DNA from: Eustoma russellianum
Lineage: Eukaryota; Streptophyta; Magnoliopsida; Gentianales; Gentianaceae
Direction: 5' to 3'
Length of the DNA: 64,000 bases
Assembly: GCA_036186865.1 (NCBI GenBank)
Contig: AP025042.1
Location: forward strand, 35,408,487 to 35,472,486
Below the pieces are notes generated by a model. It saw only the letters and a list, made by a program, of their open reading frames with translations. It made no database searches and had not been told where the DNA came from. A program made the translations under genes and the position numbers. Positions 10,351-22,577 of this stretch are shown here, in pieces. How positions within the stretch are numbered: position 1 is the first letter of the stretch; every line of letters begins with the position of its first letter.

Positions 10351-13300
10351 TGTAGAAATAAGAGGGTTTGAGTGATTTCAAAATAAGAAATTTGAATATA
10401 TATATATATATATATCTATATAAACGTTGAGTATAGATATATACACAAGTGTACATGTATGCATGATAACTTGCCTTATTTAGCTTATATATCATGTTGC
10501 CATGCTAACGAGCCATGAAGCTTTAAAGCTTACATCATATGGCGAACATTTGTTGAGTTTATACTATTTTCAGGTGCCACAATTAATGAACTAAAGTAGT
10601 TCATTAAGTGAAGTACTTAGTTTGATAAACTAAGTAGTTCATTAAAGGAAGATGCATTTGGAAAAGGCATAAAGGCAACATGGCTATGGAAGGAAAGTCC
10701 TCTCCTCCTCCCCACATTCATTTCACACGTTTTTATACATATATATATACTATATTTTCAGATTTTTTATAAAAGGCACATACATATGTATTCCAACGTA
10801 CTACCGACACGTTATATATCTTACGTACGTACGTTAACGTCACACCACTATACTTAACTCATATTTATGAGTGTATCCAGGTCTTATACTATATGATATA
10901 AGATATGGTGATGACAAATTAAATACGACACGATAAAAGGTTCTAAACCGAAATTTGTCGTATCGGGCGAATACCGAAACTTCGCCAACGTGTCACGTAC
11001 TTGCCATAAATAAATGGCCAGCCCATATACATCAAAATTTAATAATAATTTCGTGCACATGACTGTATATTGAGACAAAAATACTTTCCATGTTGGCACA
11101 CACAAATCACCCCACATTTAGGCCAAAATGTGAAGATTCCAATTTTATTTTTGTCACATGTTTATGGTACCACTTTAAATCAGCCAAGTGCTGAAATTTA
11201 AAGTATATATATTATGTATAACATAATATATATAGCATGTGCAAAAGTTGGAATTTAAATTAGAGAAAAATCAGGTAATCGATAAATATCGAAAATTCGG
11301 TTTTCTACGCACATGACATGGAACGTTTTTCTTGAACATCATGTGACACGTATCTAGACACTTTTTACATATAATATACATCTTAAAGTGTTCTAGAAAA
11401 TTAAATTAAGGGCTGATTGGAATATTACATGTGTGTATTATTAAATGTGCACTATTTTACAAAGTTAGCAAAAATAAAATTCAGCACATGTATATACATA
11501 TCATAAACGCCTATACAGCTGAGATGAAGCACATGTGGAGCCTTGTTGGCATGTTGATTGGTCAAGGGTCAATCATACAATGTTGAGAAATCAAAGAGAG
11601 AAGCTACAAAAGGTAAGTATTCAACATATACCTCTCTTATGTCACATGCTGAAAATTTCAGCATGTCACACTAGCCATGGCCGAATCCTTCATGATTAAG
11701 CAAGGTATTTTGTCAATTTTTCATTAAAGGATAAATCAAAGGAGTTATGGAAATGATTTGAATTGTATGTAAGGTAATCAAGTGTGCTATTTTTCATATC
11801 ACACATGCTGAAATTTTTCAGCATGTGTGAGGGGATGTGGTGGCCGAATGTTACTCCCTTTTGGTGTCCAAGTTCATTCTTCATCTTGTAGCAAGACTTA
11901 CCTTAAATAATTGATGTATTTTTATGGAAAAAATTCAAAGAAAAATGGAAGAAATCTGGATTTATTTCATGTTGTAAATGCTGAAAATTTCAGCATTGAA
12001 AAACCTAGTGCTGGCCGATTTTTTCAAGGATGGAAGGAAGATATTTGTGTCTTGCACTTTATGACAAAATGTGACAATTATGGCATGATCTAATAATTGA
12101 TTATTTGGCAAATATTTAGTGTTTATTTCAGATTTTCCATGTCATCAAATGATGACAACATTGAGCCAATCAAAAGGTGCCAAGTAAGCAATGACTAAAT
12201 GATGGTCCAATGGAGTGATGCCAAGTAAGCAAAACATTGTCACCATGATGTCTTACACTCTCCCAAGCAATTAAAAGGAAATTTTCAAGAGGGGAGAAGG
12301 CAAAGGGGGGGACGGCTGCATTGCTATAAGGAAGGAAGAGGAGAACAAACAAAAACAACACCAAGATTTGCATTCTAAAGTGATCAAAGTGCCAAGCCTC
12401 TTTTCTCCTACATCTTCTTTCTTTCTTCTCTTGTAAAAAGCCTATTGTACTTTACTTCTTTCATTCTTGAATAGGCTTCATAGAAACCACCATTCATACA
12501 TCTTTGTAAAAGATTGATCAAGGTGTGATCAATCTTCATTCTAGCGAGGTGGTGGTGTTCGTGCAATTTGTACTAGCAATACAAGGTTTGTAAAGGGTTG
12601 GAGTTAAGGTGTAACTCTATCAACCCTGCGGTAAGGTGTGCTGCGTGTGTGAAATTAGTGTGAACCAAGGAAGGTGTTCCTTGAAGACTGGAGTAGGTTG
12701 TTTATAACCGAACCAGTATAAAATTCTTGGTGCAATTTACTTTCAGCATTTACTTTTCAGTTTCTGCACTGTTTATACATTTTGTTCACGTTCGGAAAAA
12801 TAGAAAACGATTTCTAAAAATTATAAAAATTTCCAGAAACATACATAAACGTTCTAGGGTTAATTTGGCACAAGTTTCAACTCTTTTGGACAAGTATAGG
12901 TCAGTCAAACATCAAACGTTCTGAGACTAGTGCAGTCTGATTTTCAGACTTGCAAAGGTTGAGACTTTGGTGGTATTTGACCTACTTCCCAAAAGAATTT
13001 TCAAAAACTGTTTCAACCCATTTCAATATAGTGTGTGAGGAGTTATTGGTCAAATTTTCAGATCATTTGGACATTCACACAAATAGGAATTAATTTTTCA
13101 AAACCATCTACCGTTTCTGGCAGATTTGCACAATCTGAGTGCCAACGGTTTTTGAAGGGGTTAAAGGTTGAATTTTGATTTGAAATTTTTAGGGGACCCT
13201 CATAACATCTGAGACTAAGTTCTCTCAAAATTTCATAATTTTTGGAGACCTCTAACCTGGTTTTAAAAACGTTTTAAAACAGGTCCTGAAAACAGAATCT

Positions 13301-13408
13301 GTTTTCAGAACTTGAATTGTTCAAGGTTAAAGAAATTTTAAAAAGCACACTTTCCGCACCATCTATTCAACCCCCCCCCCCTTCTAGTGGTGCCTTGCAG
13401 ATCCTACA
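10351..13408 (+). repeat. Sire-1 5' LTR
   Basis: 3058 bp, TG...CA, matching 18804-21854. It holds a TA-rich tract (about 10397-10420), three near-perfect palindromes with the arm GCTGAAA/TTTCAGC (11644-11666, 11799-11830, 11977-11997) and a poly-C run (about 13373-13382). Open frames inside it occur identically in the other LTR and do not look like proteins. Confidence 0.93.
11644..11997. repeat. Cluster of three palindromes in Sire-1 5' LTR
   Basis: Arms of 11, 15 and 10 bp around a 1-2 nt centre, all sharing the core ATGCTGAAA / TTTCAGCAT, in about 350 bp. The 3' LTR repeats them at 20092-20114, 20247-20278 and 20425-20445. Such dyads suit binding of a dimeric regulator or RNA hairpins; the role is inferred. 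Confidence 0.85.
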
Positions 13409-13410
13409 AG

Positions 13411-13422
13411 TGGTATCAGAGC
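13411..13422 (+). other. Sire-1 primer-binding site
   Basis: TGGTATCAGAGC, complementary to the 3' end of initiator tRNA-Met, two bases after the 5' LTR. Confidence 0.93.
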
Positions 13423-13462
13423 GCAGGAATACTCACTACAAGGAATCCAACGATTCAGTGAG

Positions 13463-15380
13463 ATGGCATCCACAAATTTCAAAACCGAACAAGAAGGTAT
13501 GTCGAGCCAAAGGCCTCCACTTTTTGACGGTGAGTCTTTTATTCAATGGAAACTTAGGATGAAACTTTTTCTTATGGCTATAGATATAGATCTTTGGTCA
13601 ATAATTGAAGATGGTCCATATGTCCCATCTAATGTATCCACTGCAGACGGAGTTACTTTAGAAGTTATTAAAACTAGACAAGAATATACTAGTGAAGATA
13701 AAAAGAAACTGAGTATGAATGCTAAGGCCATGCAGTTACTCTTAAATGGTTTAAGTAAGAGTGAGTCTAGTTATGTGTCGAATTGTTCGAGTGCACAAGA
13801 AATGTGGAGAATCTTAGAAATGAAACACGAAGGCACAAGTCAAGTAAAAGAGTCTAAAATCAATATGCTCATGTCTACTCTTGAGTCTTTTAAGTTGTTG
13901 CCTAATGAGTCAATTGTAGATATGGATCTTCGTTTGACTAACATCTATAACTCTCTTGAGTCTCTTGGTAAGGCTTTTACTACGCAGGAAAAGGTACAGA
14001 AAGTCTTACGGAGCCTTCCTTCGGAATGGGATCCTAAAGTGACTGCTATAGAAGAAAGCAAGGAGACTAAGTCAATAAAAATGGAAGAACTCATTGGTTC
14101 ACTCAAAGTTTATGAAAGCAAACTTATTATTCGGAAATCGGAATCAACCAAACAAGGTAAGACAATTGCTTTTAAATCAAATGAATACATCTCCCCTCCC
14201 TCCGATCAAGTAGATAATAGTGATTCCGAATCAGATAATGATGATTTAATTCTATTGGCTAAAGGACTAAGAAGAGTCATGAGAAAGTCATTTAGAAATA
14301 AAAACAAGGGCACTACATCTAAGAGAAATAAAAACAAGTCAAATGGTAAGGACATTAAATGTTATGAATGCGGCAAACTCGGACACTTATCATATGACTG
14401 CCCAAACAAAGAAAAGCAAACTAATAAATACCCTGACAAGGAGCGGAACAAAAATAGACTCGTCTCAGATCCTAAACAAAGGAAACGTGCACTAAAGGCC
14501 TCCACATGGAGTGACTCATCGGACTCTGAAACTTAGACCGAAGAGGAGACCGCTCAAGTTTGCTTCGCTTCAAAGGCATCTAATGAGGTATCATCCGATT
14601 CTGACTCTGACTCTGAACCTTCTTATGATGATCTTTTTAGTCAGTATCTTGAATTACATAAATTTATTAAGACTCTCGCAAAAGAAAAGAAACGTTTAAT
14701 TGAAGACAAGAAACTGTTAGAATCTTCTAATGAGAATCTTGTCGCTCAATTAAGCGATTCAAAGAAAGAGTCTTCATGTGTCATCACTGTATTAAAAACC
14801 GAGATCTCATCATTGACCTCTCAAAATAATGAAATGAAATCCGAGATTTTAAATTTGAAATCAAGGAATACAGACTTAGAGAAAATGATGAAACAATTCG
14901 ATACAGGGTCAAACATGCTGCATCGCATCATATTATCACAAAAGCATGACAGTGACAAAACTGGATTGGGGTACATTGATACTAACGAAGTATCAACCAA
15001 ACCAACCAAGTTTGTTGTGTCTAAAAAGGTAGACACCCCTAAGCATCAAGTGGCGTCTAAGATGACGCAAAAAGCACCCCCTTCCACACGCCCCACTTCC
15101 TCATATCATGTGAAATATAACGTTGTACCATATAGATATGAGAAGAAAAAGAACAATACATACACGAAATACATATCATCCATGCACTACGCACACGCAC
15201 ACAAGGACATATCACAAACGTCCTTCATATAATGAGTATAAAGGAGTCCTTGGGCAAAGACCCAAAATACATGCATCACATGTATACTATATCGCACCTT
15301 CATCTACATTCTTGCCATTTGATAGACCGAGAAGGATCACCCAAGTATGGGTACCGAAAGGTACCTTTACCAAAAGGTGA
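13463..15380 (+). pseudogene. gag: Sire-1 gag remnant
   Basis: Starts MASTNF and has the typical copia Gag N-terminus (SQRPPLFDGESFIQWKLRM), then a capsid-like core and a zinc knuckle CYECGKLGHLSYDC. A TAG at 14534-14536 breaks the frame in ACT-TAG-ACC, probably from CAG. The same frame continues through an acidic serine/aspartate stretch and a long charged, leucine-rich region (LAKEKKRLIEDKKLLESS) likely to form a coiled coil. A shift between about 15185 and 15225 moves the end to another frame, which closes with WVPKGTF as in other Sirevirus Gags. The long C-terminal extension is a lineage trait. Confidence 0.88.
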
Positions 15381-15441
15381 TTAACTAACTCGAAAGGACC
15401 CAAAATTAAAAGGGTACCTAAATCACCTTTTCACATTGCAG

Positions 15442-18400
15442 GGAGACCACTCATCGAAAGACACATCAATAAAGTGGTCCCTTGACAGTGGTTGCTCGAG
15501 GCACATGACGGGTGACCCGAGCATGTTCTCCAAATTAAAGAGGTCACAAAAGGCGGATCCGTGACCTTTGGAGACAACAATGAAGGCAAGATCATTGGAA
15601 AAGGTACGATTGGCAATCTGAATACACTTCAAATCTCCAATGTGTTTTTGGTAAGCAACTTATCTTACAATCTTCTTAGTATTTCTCAATTTGTTGACAA
15701 TGGTTTCAATGTGTGTTTTACTCACCCTTATTGTAATATAATAAATAAAAATGGAGAAACCGTTTTAAAAGGAAAACGTGAAGGAAATATATTCACACTT
15801 TCTATGGATGATGTAGTAGACGCTAAAGTTAAATGTTTCATGTCAAATGAACCCAATGTGAATTTGTGGCATAGACGTTTAGGACACATAGGTATTTCTA
15901 CACTAGAAAAATTTCAACGAAAGAACCTAGTACGAGGATTGCCTACGCTCGATTTAGACAACTTTCAGTTGTGTGAATCTTGCATAAAAGGCAAACAAAC
16001 ACGTGAGTCACTTAAGCCTAAAAATGAGATAAGCACGACTAGAATACTAGAACTATTGCATATCGATTTGTTTGGTCCTAGTCGCACTACAAGCCTTGGT
16101 GGGCGTCACTATGCATGCTTGATTGTTGATGACTTTTCTCGTTATACTTGGACTTTATTTCTTGCACATAAAGATGATAGCGCCGTAGAAATTGCTAAAT
16201 TAATTAAACAACTTGAAAATCAATACGGCGTAAATGTGAAAAGAATAAGAAGCGATAGAGGCGGTGAATTTAAAAATAAAGAGATGATTTCGTTTTGTGA
16301 AGAAAAAGGAATTAAACATGAGTTTTCGCCACCTAGAACTCCACAATTAAATGGAGTAGTAGAAAGAAAGAATCGCACACTACAAGAAATCGCTAGAACC
16401 ATGCTTTGTGAAAATAAATTGCCTAGATTTCTGTGGGCGGAAGCCGTAAATTGTGCATGCTATATTGTAAATCGCCTATCTATAAGAAAGAAAATAAACA
16501 AGACGCCTTACGAAATTTTGAATGATCGCATGCCTAAGATAGATTATTTTCGTGTGTTTGGATGCAAATGTTTTGTCTTAAATACAAAAGACAACTTAGA
16601 TAAATTTGAATCCAAATCAATTGAGTGCATTTTTATTGGGTATTCCATAAATTCAAAAGCATATAGATGTTATGATCCTATCACTAGACAAATCATAGAA
16701 TCTATTCATGTTAAATTCAATGAATTTGGAGAGATTGATAAAGAAAAGGAACATGATGATGATTTTGAATTAAAACCCGTTTTGAATGAAGATAATGATT
16801 CTTTTGATATGCATGAGATGAATGAGACACTAGAAATGCATGATCATATAGAAACGCATGATAACTTAGAAAATAATCAACCAAGATGGCATAGAGATCA
16901 CCCACATGATCTCATCATAGGCGACATCACTCACGGTGTGCGACCACGTAGAAGAATCACTTCGGATGAAATAAATGAATTTCATGCTATGATTTCTGAA
17001 ATTGAGCCCAAAAATGTGCATGATGCCTTGAGTGATTCATCTTGGATTGATGCTATGCATGACGAACTTAATCAATTCGTTAGAAATGATGTATGGGATT
17101 TAGTGCCACGACCACAAGATAAGACAATAATAGGCACAAGTGGGTATTTAGGAACAAAATGAATGAAGAAGGAAAGGTCGTTAGAAATAAAGCAAGACTC
17201 GTAGCTCAAGGATATAATCAAGAAGAAGGAATAGACTACGATGAAACATTTGCACCCATAGCACGTTTAGAAGCTATACGACTCTTACTTGCTATTGCTT
17301 GCTTGAAAGATTTTAAATTATATCAAATGGACGTCAAAAGTGCTTTTCTAAACGTATTTATACAAGAAGAAGTATACGTGAAGCAACCACCCGGTTTTGA
17401 AGATTTGAAACATCCAGATCACGTGTACAAACTAAAGAAGGCACTATATGGCCTAAAGCAAGCGCCGAGAGCATGGTATGATCGTTTTGCCACTTTTATT
17501 TAAGAAAATAATTTTAAACGTGGTACTATAGATAGTACACTATTTTTGAAACAAGAAAAATCAGATTTACTTATTATTCAAATTTACGTAGATGACATTA
17601 TTTTCGGTTCTACCTCACATAGACTCGTTAAAGATTTTGAAAATTGTATGAAAGCTGAATTTGAAATGTCTATGGTTGGTGAACTTAATTACTTTCTTGG
17701 CTTGCAGATTAAGCAAACGAGTAAAGGAATTTATATAAGCCAAGCTAAGTACGTAAACGACATGATCAAGAAGTTCAATTTTGAAAATTTGAAACCATCC
17801 CCCACGCCTATGAGTGTCACTACTAAATTAGACAAAGATGAACATGGTAAAGATGTTGATAATGGATTATATAGATCTATGATAGGTTCTTTACTATATT
17901 TAACTGCTAGTAGGCCTGACATCATGTTTAGCGTATGCATGTGTGCTCGTTTTCAAAGTCAACCTAAGGTGTCACACTTAAATGCTGTAAAAAGAATATT
18001 CCGTTATATCAAGCACACGCCCACCTTAGGTATTTGGTATGATAAGGACTCTACATTCGATTTACATGCTTACACTGATGCAGATTATGGTGGCTACAAA
18101 ATAGATAGAAAAAGCACGAGCGAAACTTGCCAATTCATAGGAAATTCCCTTATTTCATGGTTTTCCAAAAAGCAAGCAAGTGTTGCTTTGTCCACTACTG
18201 AGGCTGAGTATATGGCTCTTAGCCTTTGTTGCACACAGTTGTTGTGGATAAAACAACAACTTTCGGACTTTGGAATTACCGTAGATAAAATTCCTATATA
18301 TTGTGATAGTATGAGCGCAATAAATTTGTCTAAGAACCCCGTATTACACTCTAAGGCTAAGCATATAGAAGTTCGCTATCATTTTCTTCGTGATCACGTT

Positions 18401-18535
18401 AACAATGGTAATATTGTCATAGATCACGTACGCACAGAATCATAAGTAGCGGATATATTTACAAAGGCCTTAAATCAAGCCACATTTGAATCTCTCCGTT
18501 CTAAATTAGGCATGATTCCTGTTGATGTGATTTAA
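15442..18535 (+). pseudogene. pol: Sire-1 pol remnant (protease, integrase, RT, RNase H)
   Basis: Protease active site DSG at 15484-15492 in WSLDSGCSRHMTGD. A frame change between there and about 15550 leads into the GAG-pre-integrase and integrase (LWHRRLGHI, RSDRGGEF, PQLNGVVERKNRT). A one-base loss near 17138 breaks the integrase-RT linker. RT runs from ARLVAQGY through MDVKSAFLN and IQIYVDDIIFGS, with an in-frame TAA at 17501-17503. RNase H has DADYGGYKIDRKSTS and TTEAEYMAL. A TAA at 18443-18445, probably from CAA, precedes the final VADIFTKAL segment; the last stop is 18533-18535. With at least two frameshifts and two stops the copy needs proteins from elsewhere to move. Confidence 0.9.
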
Positions 18536-18594
18536 TGCGGTATTATTTGATTTACTTTCCTTTTTGACAGGAATCTTTTGATTAACTTTCCAAA

Positions 18595-18803
18595 ATAAAG
18601 GGGGAGAGAGAAGCATGATTTAAAGGGGAGAGAGAGATTTAAGGGGGAGAGAGATCACTGATTGATCCTAATTGCATGAATCAAGGGGGAGCCGGATTTG
18701 AAATTCGAAATTCAAATGTCAAATCTGTGCATAATTCAAGGGGGAGAGATAACACTTAAATCATGTACACTAGTTATTTTGAAAATCATCAAAAGGGGGA
18801 GAT
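18595..18803 (+). other. Sire-1 multiple polypurine tracts
   Basis: Five or more AAGGGGGAGA-like tracts lie between pol and the 3' LTR. The last, AAAAGGGGGAGAT at 18791-18803, abuts the LTR and is the one that could prime plus-strand synthesis of this copy. Sire-2 shows the same arrangement near 26600-26769. Confidence 0.85.
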
Positions 18804-21800
18804 TGTAGAAATAAGAGGGTTTGAGTGATTTCAAAATAAGAAATTTGAATATATATATATATATCTATATAAACGTTGAGTATAGATATATACACAAGTG
18901 TACATGTATGCATGATAACTTGCCTTATTTAGCTTATATATCATGTTGCCATACTAACGAGCCATGAAGCTTTAAAGCTTACATCATATGGCGAACATTT
19001 GTTGAGTTTATACTATTTTCAGGTGCCACAATTAATGAACTAAAGTAGTTCATTAAGTGAAGTACTTAGTTTGATAAACTAAGTAGTTCATTAAAGGAAG
19101 ATGCATTTGGAAAAGGCATAAAGGCAACATGGCTATGGAAGGAAAGTCCTCTCCTCCTCCCCACATTCATTTCACACGTGTTTATACATATATATATACT
19201 ATATTTTCAGATTTTTTATAAAAGGCACATACATATGTATTCCAACTACTACCGACACGTTATATATCTTACGTACGTACGTTAACGTCACACCACTATA
19301 CTTAACTCATATTTATGAGTGTATCCAGGTATTATATTATATGATATAAGATATGGTGATGACAAATTAAATACGACACGATAAAAGGTTCTAAACCGAA
19401 ATTTGTCGTATCGGGCGAATACCGAAACTTCGCCAACGTGTCACGTACTTGCCATAAATAAATGGCCAGCCCATATACATCAAAATTTAATAATAATTTC
19501 GTGCACATGACTGTATATTGAGACAAAAATACTTTCCATGTTGGCACACACAAATCACCCCACATTTAGGTCAAAATGTGAAGATTCCAATTTTATTTTT
19601 GTCACATGTTTATGGTACCACTTTAAATCAGCCAAGTGCTGAAATTTAAAGTATATATATTATGTATAACATAATATATATAGCATGTGCAAAAGTTGGA
19701 ATTTAAATTAGAGAAAAATCGAGTAATCGATAAATATCGAAAATTCGGTTTTCTACGCACATGACATGGAACGTTTTTCTTGAAAATCATGTGACATGTA
19801 TCTAGACACTTTTTACATATAATATAAATCTTAAAGTGTCCTAGAAAATTAAATTAAGGACTGATTGGAATATTACATGTGTGTATTATTAAATGTGCAC
19901 TATTTTACAAAGTTAGCAAAAATAAAATTCAGCACATGTATATACATATCATAAACGCCTATACAGCTGAGATGAAGCACATGTGGAGCCTTGTTGGCAT
20001 GTTGATTGGTCAAGGATCAATCATACAATGTTGAGAAATCAAAGAGGGAAGCTACAAAAGGTAAGTATTCAACATATACCTCTCTTATGTCACATGCTGA
20101 AAATTTCAGCATGTCACACTAGTCATGGCCGAATCCTTCATGATTTAGCAAGGTATTTTGTCAATTTTTCATTAAAGGATAAATCAAAGGAGTTATGGAA
20201 ATGATTTGAATTGTATGTAAGGTAATCAAGTGTGATATTTTTCATATCACACATGCTGAAATTTTTCAGCATGTGTGAGGGGATGTGGTGGCCGAATGTT
20301 ACTCCCTTTTGGTGTCCAAGTTCATTCTTCATCTTGTAGCAAGACTTACCTTAAATAATTGATGTATTTTTATGGAAAAAATTCAAAGAAAAATGGAAGA
20401 AATATGGATTTATTTCATGTTGTAAATGCTGAAAATTTCAGCATTGAAAAACCTAGTGCTGGCCGATTTTTTCAAGGATGGAAGGAAGATATTTGTGTCT
20501 TGCACTTTATGACAAAATGTGACAATTATGGCATGATCTAATAATTGATTATTTGGCAAATATTTAGTGTTTATTTCAGATTTTCCATGTCATCAAATGA
20601 TGACAACATTGAGTCAATCAAAAGGTGCCAAGTAAGCAATGACTAAATGATGGTCTAATGGAGTGATGCCAAGTAAGCAAAACATTGTCACCATGATGTC
20701 TTACACTCTCCCAAGCAATTAAAAGGAAATTTTCAAGAGGGGAGAAGGCAAAGGGGGGGACGGCTGCATTGCTATAAGGAAGGAAGAGGAGAACAAACAA
20801 AAACAACACCAAGATTTGCATTCTAAAGTGATCAAAGTGTCAAGCCTCTTTTCTCCTACATCTTCTTTCTTTCTTCTCTTGTAAAAAGCCTATTGTACTT
20901 TACTTCTTTCATTCTTGAATAGGCTTCATAGAAACCACCATTCATACATCTTTGTAAAAGATTGATCAAGGTGTGATCAATCTTCATTCTAGCGAGGTGG
21001 TGGTGTTCGTGCAAATTGTACTAGCAATACAAGGTTTGTAAAGGGTTGGAGTTAAGGTGTAACTCTATCAACCCTGCGGTAAGGTGTGCTGCGTGTGTGA
21101 AATTAGTGTGAACCAAGGAAGGTGTTCCTTGAAGACTGGAGTAGGTTGTTTATAACCGAACCAGTATAAAATTCTTGGTGCAATTTACTTTCAGCATTTA
21201 CTTTTCAGTTTCTGCACTGTTTATACGTTTTGTTCACGCTCGGAAAAATAGAAAACGATTTCTAAAAATTATAAAAATTTCCAGAAACATACATAAACGT
21301 TCTAGGGTTAATTTGGCACAAGTTTCAACCCTTTTGGACAAGTATAGGTCAGTCAAACATCAAACGTTCTGAGACTAGTGCAGTCTGATTTTCAGACTTG
21401 CAAAGGTTGAGACTTTGGTGGTATTTGACCTACTTCCCAAAAGAATTTTCAAAAACTGTTTCAACCCATTTCAATATAGTGTGTGAGGAGTTATTGGTCA
21501 AATTTTCAGATCATTTGGACATTCACACAAATAGGAATTAATTTTTCAAAACCATCTACCGTTTCTGGCAGATTTGCACAATCTGAGTGCCAACGGTTTT
21601 TGAAGGGGTTAAAGGTTGAATTTTGATTTGAAATTTTTAGGGGACCCTCATAACATCTGAGGCTAAGTTCTCTCAAAATTTCATAATTTTTGGAGACCTC
21701 TAACCTGGTTTTAAAAACGTTTTAAAACAGGTCCTGAAAACAGAATCTGTTTTCAGAACTTGAATTGTTCAAGGTTAAAGAAATTTTAAAAAGCACACTT

Positions 21801-21854
21801 TCCGCACCATCTATTCAACCCCCCCCCTTCTAGTGGTGCCTTGCAGATCCTACA
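18804..21854 (+). repeat. Sire-1 3' LTR
   Basis: 3051 bp, about 99% identical by eye to the 5' LTR; followed by the TSD CTTTG at 21855-21859. Same palindrome cluster as the 5' LTR; no gene. Confidence 0.93.
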
Positions 21855-21859
21855 CTTTG

Positions 21860-22046
21860 GGGGTGAATTGGCCACTTCACATAGTCCATAATGCATGCTT
21901 GAATTATTACACAATATTTTTCCTTAACATAAATCTAACTTGAGAAGTAATCATAAAACTAAATAAATTGTACTTGAAGATGCAACTTTTCATAAATTCA
22001 CTTAGACCAGTCTCAAGTACAATGTGATTCCTCGTTGGGTACAACA
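21860..22046 (-). repeat. Tek-1 middle LTR, right part
   Basis: Continues the LTR interrupted at 10350 (GGGGTGAATTGGCCAC) to its terminus GTACAACA. What follows is not flanking DNA but the Tek-1 PPT and pol end. Confidence 0.9.
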
Positions 22047-22577
22047 TTCTCCTCCCTTATTACAAGTTTCGTCCTCGAAACTTAAAAGCATTAGTCAAAA
22101 AGGTGAGGGTACAGGTTCTTCATGTTTTCTTCCATCTCCCAAGTGACCTCATCAATAGCGTGGTGCTTCCGTTGCACCTTAACCATAGGAATAGATTGTT
22201 TCCTCAGAACCTTTTCCTTGCGATCAACAATCCTTTTTGGTTCTTCCACATATGTCGCATTGGCTTCAACTTTCAAAGGTTGTTCCTCTATGATATGGCT
22301 AGGTTCATGTACATACCGAAGAAGTTGTGATACAGGAAATATATCATGTAATTGAGATAGCGACGACGGTAGCGCTAACCGGTAAGCGACTTCTCCAACT
22401 CTTTCAAGGATCTCATAGGGTCCAATAAACCTTGGGCTTAACTTCCCTTTGATACCAAATCTCTTAACTCCTTTGGATGGCGATACCTTCAAGAATACTT
22501 TTTCTCCATCTTGAAATTCCAATGGTCGCCGTTTCTCGTCTGCCCAAACCTTGCTTCTATCTTGGGCTGCTTGCAAT
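22047..22577 (-). pseudogene. pol: Tek-1 second unit: pol C-terminal fragment
   Basis: PPT plus the last 161 codons of pol (stop at 22091), matching 1486-1965: integrase C-terminus (QAAQDRSKVW, VFLKVSPSKGVKRFG) and chromodomain-like EVTWEMEENM. The open part has no internal stop. It breaks off at 22574-22577, where it switches to LTR sequence at a shared CAAT, a 4-bp microhomology suggesting end-joining deletion of the rest of the unit. Confidence 0.9.

Larger units (their letters stand above)
10351..21854 (+). mobile_element. Sire-1: Sirevirus-like Ty1-copia element nested in Tek-1 LTR
   Basis: 11.5 kb with two 3.05-kb LTRs (TGTAGAAATA...CCTACA), an iMet PBS, gag with an acidic, coiled-coil-like C-terminal half, pol in copia order (protease, integrase, RT, RNase H), a run of polypurine tracts and a 5-bp TSD. 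Long LTRs, LTR palindromes and multiple PPTs are traits described for Sireviruses. By eye the LTRs differ at roughly two to three dozen sites in about 3050, so the insertion is fairly recent, yet the coding region has several breaks. No envelope-like frame lies between pol and the 3' LTR. Confidence 0.92.

Noticed and set aside
10884..11117. 77-codon minus-strand frame repeated at 19332-19565
   Set aside because: The duplication is simply the two LTRs of Sire-1; no domain or codon pattern suggests a protein.
18536..18803. Envelope-like gene of a Sirevirus
   Set aside because: Only about 270 bp lie between pol and the 3' LTR, filled with polypurine tracts and no reading frame.
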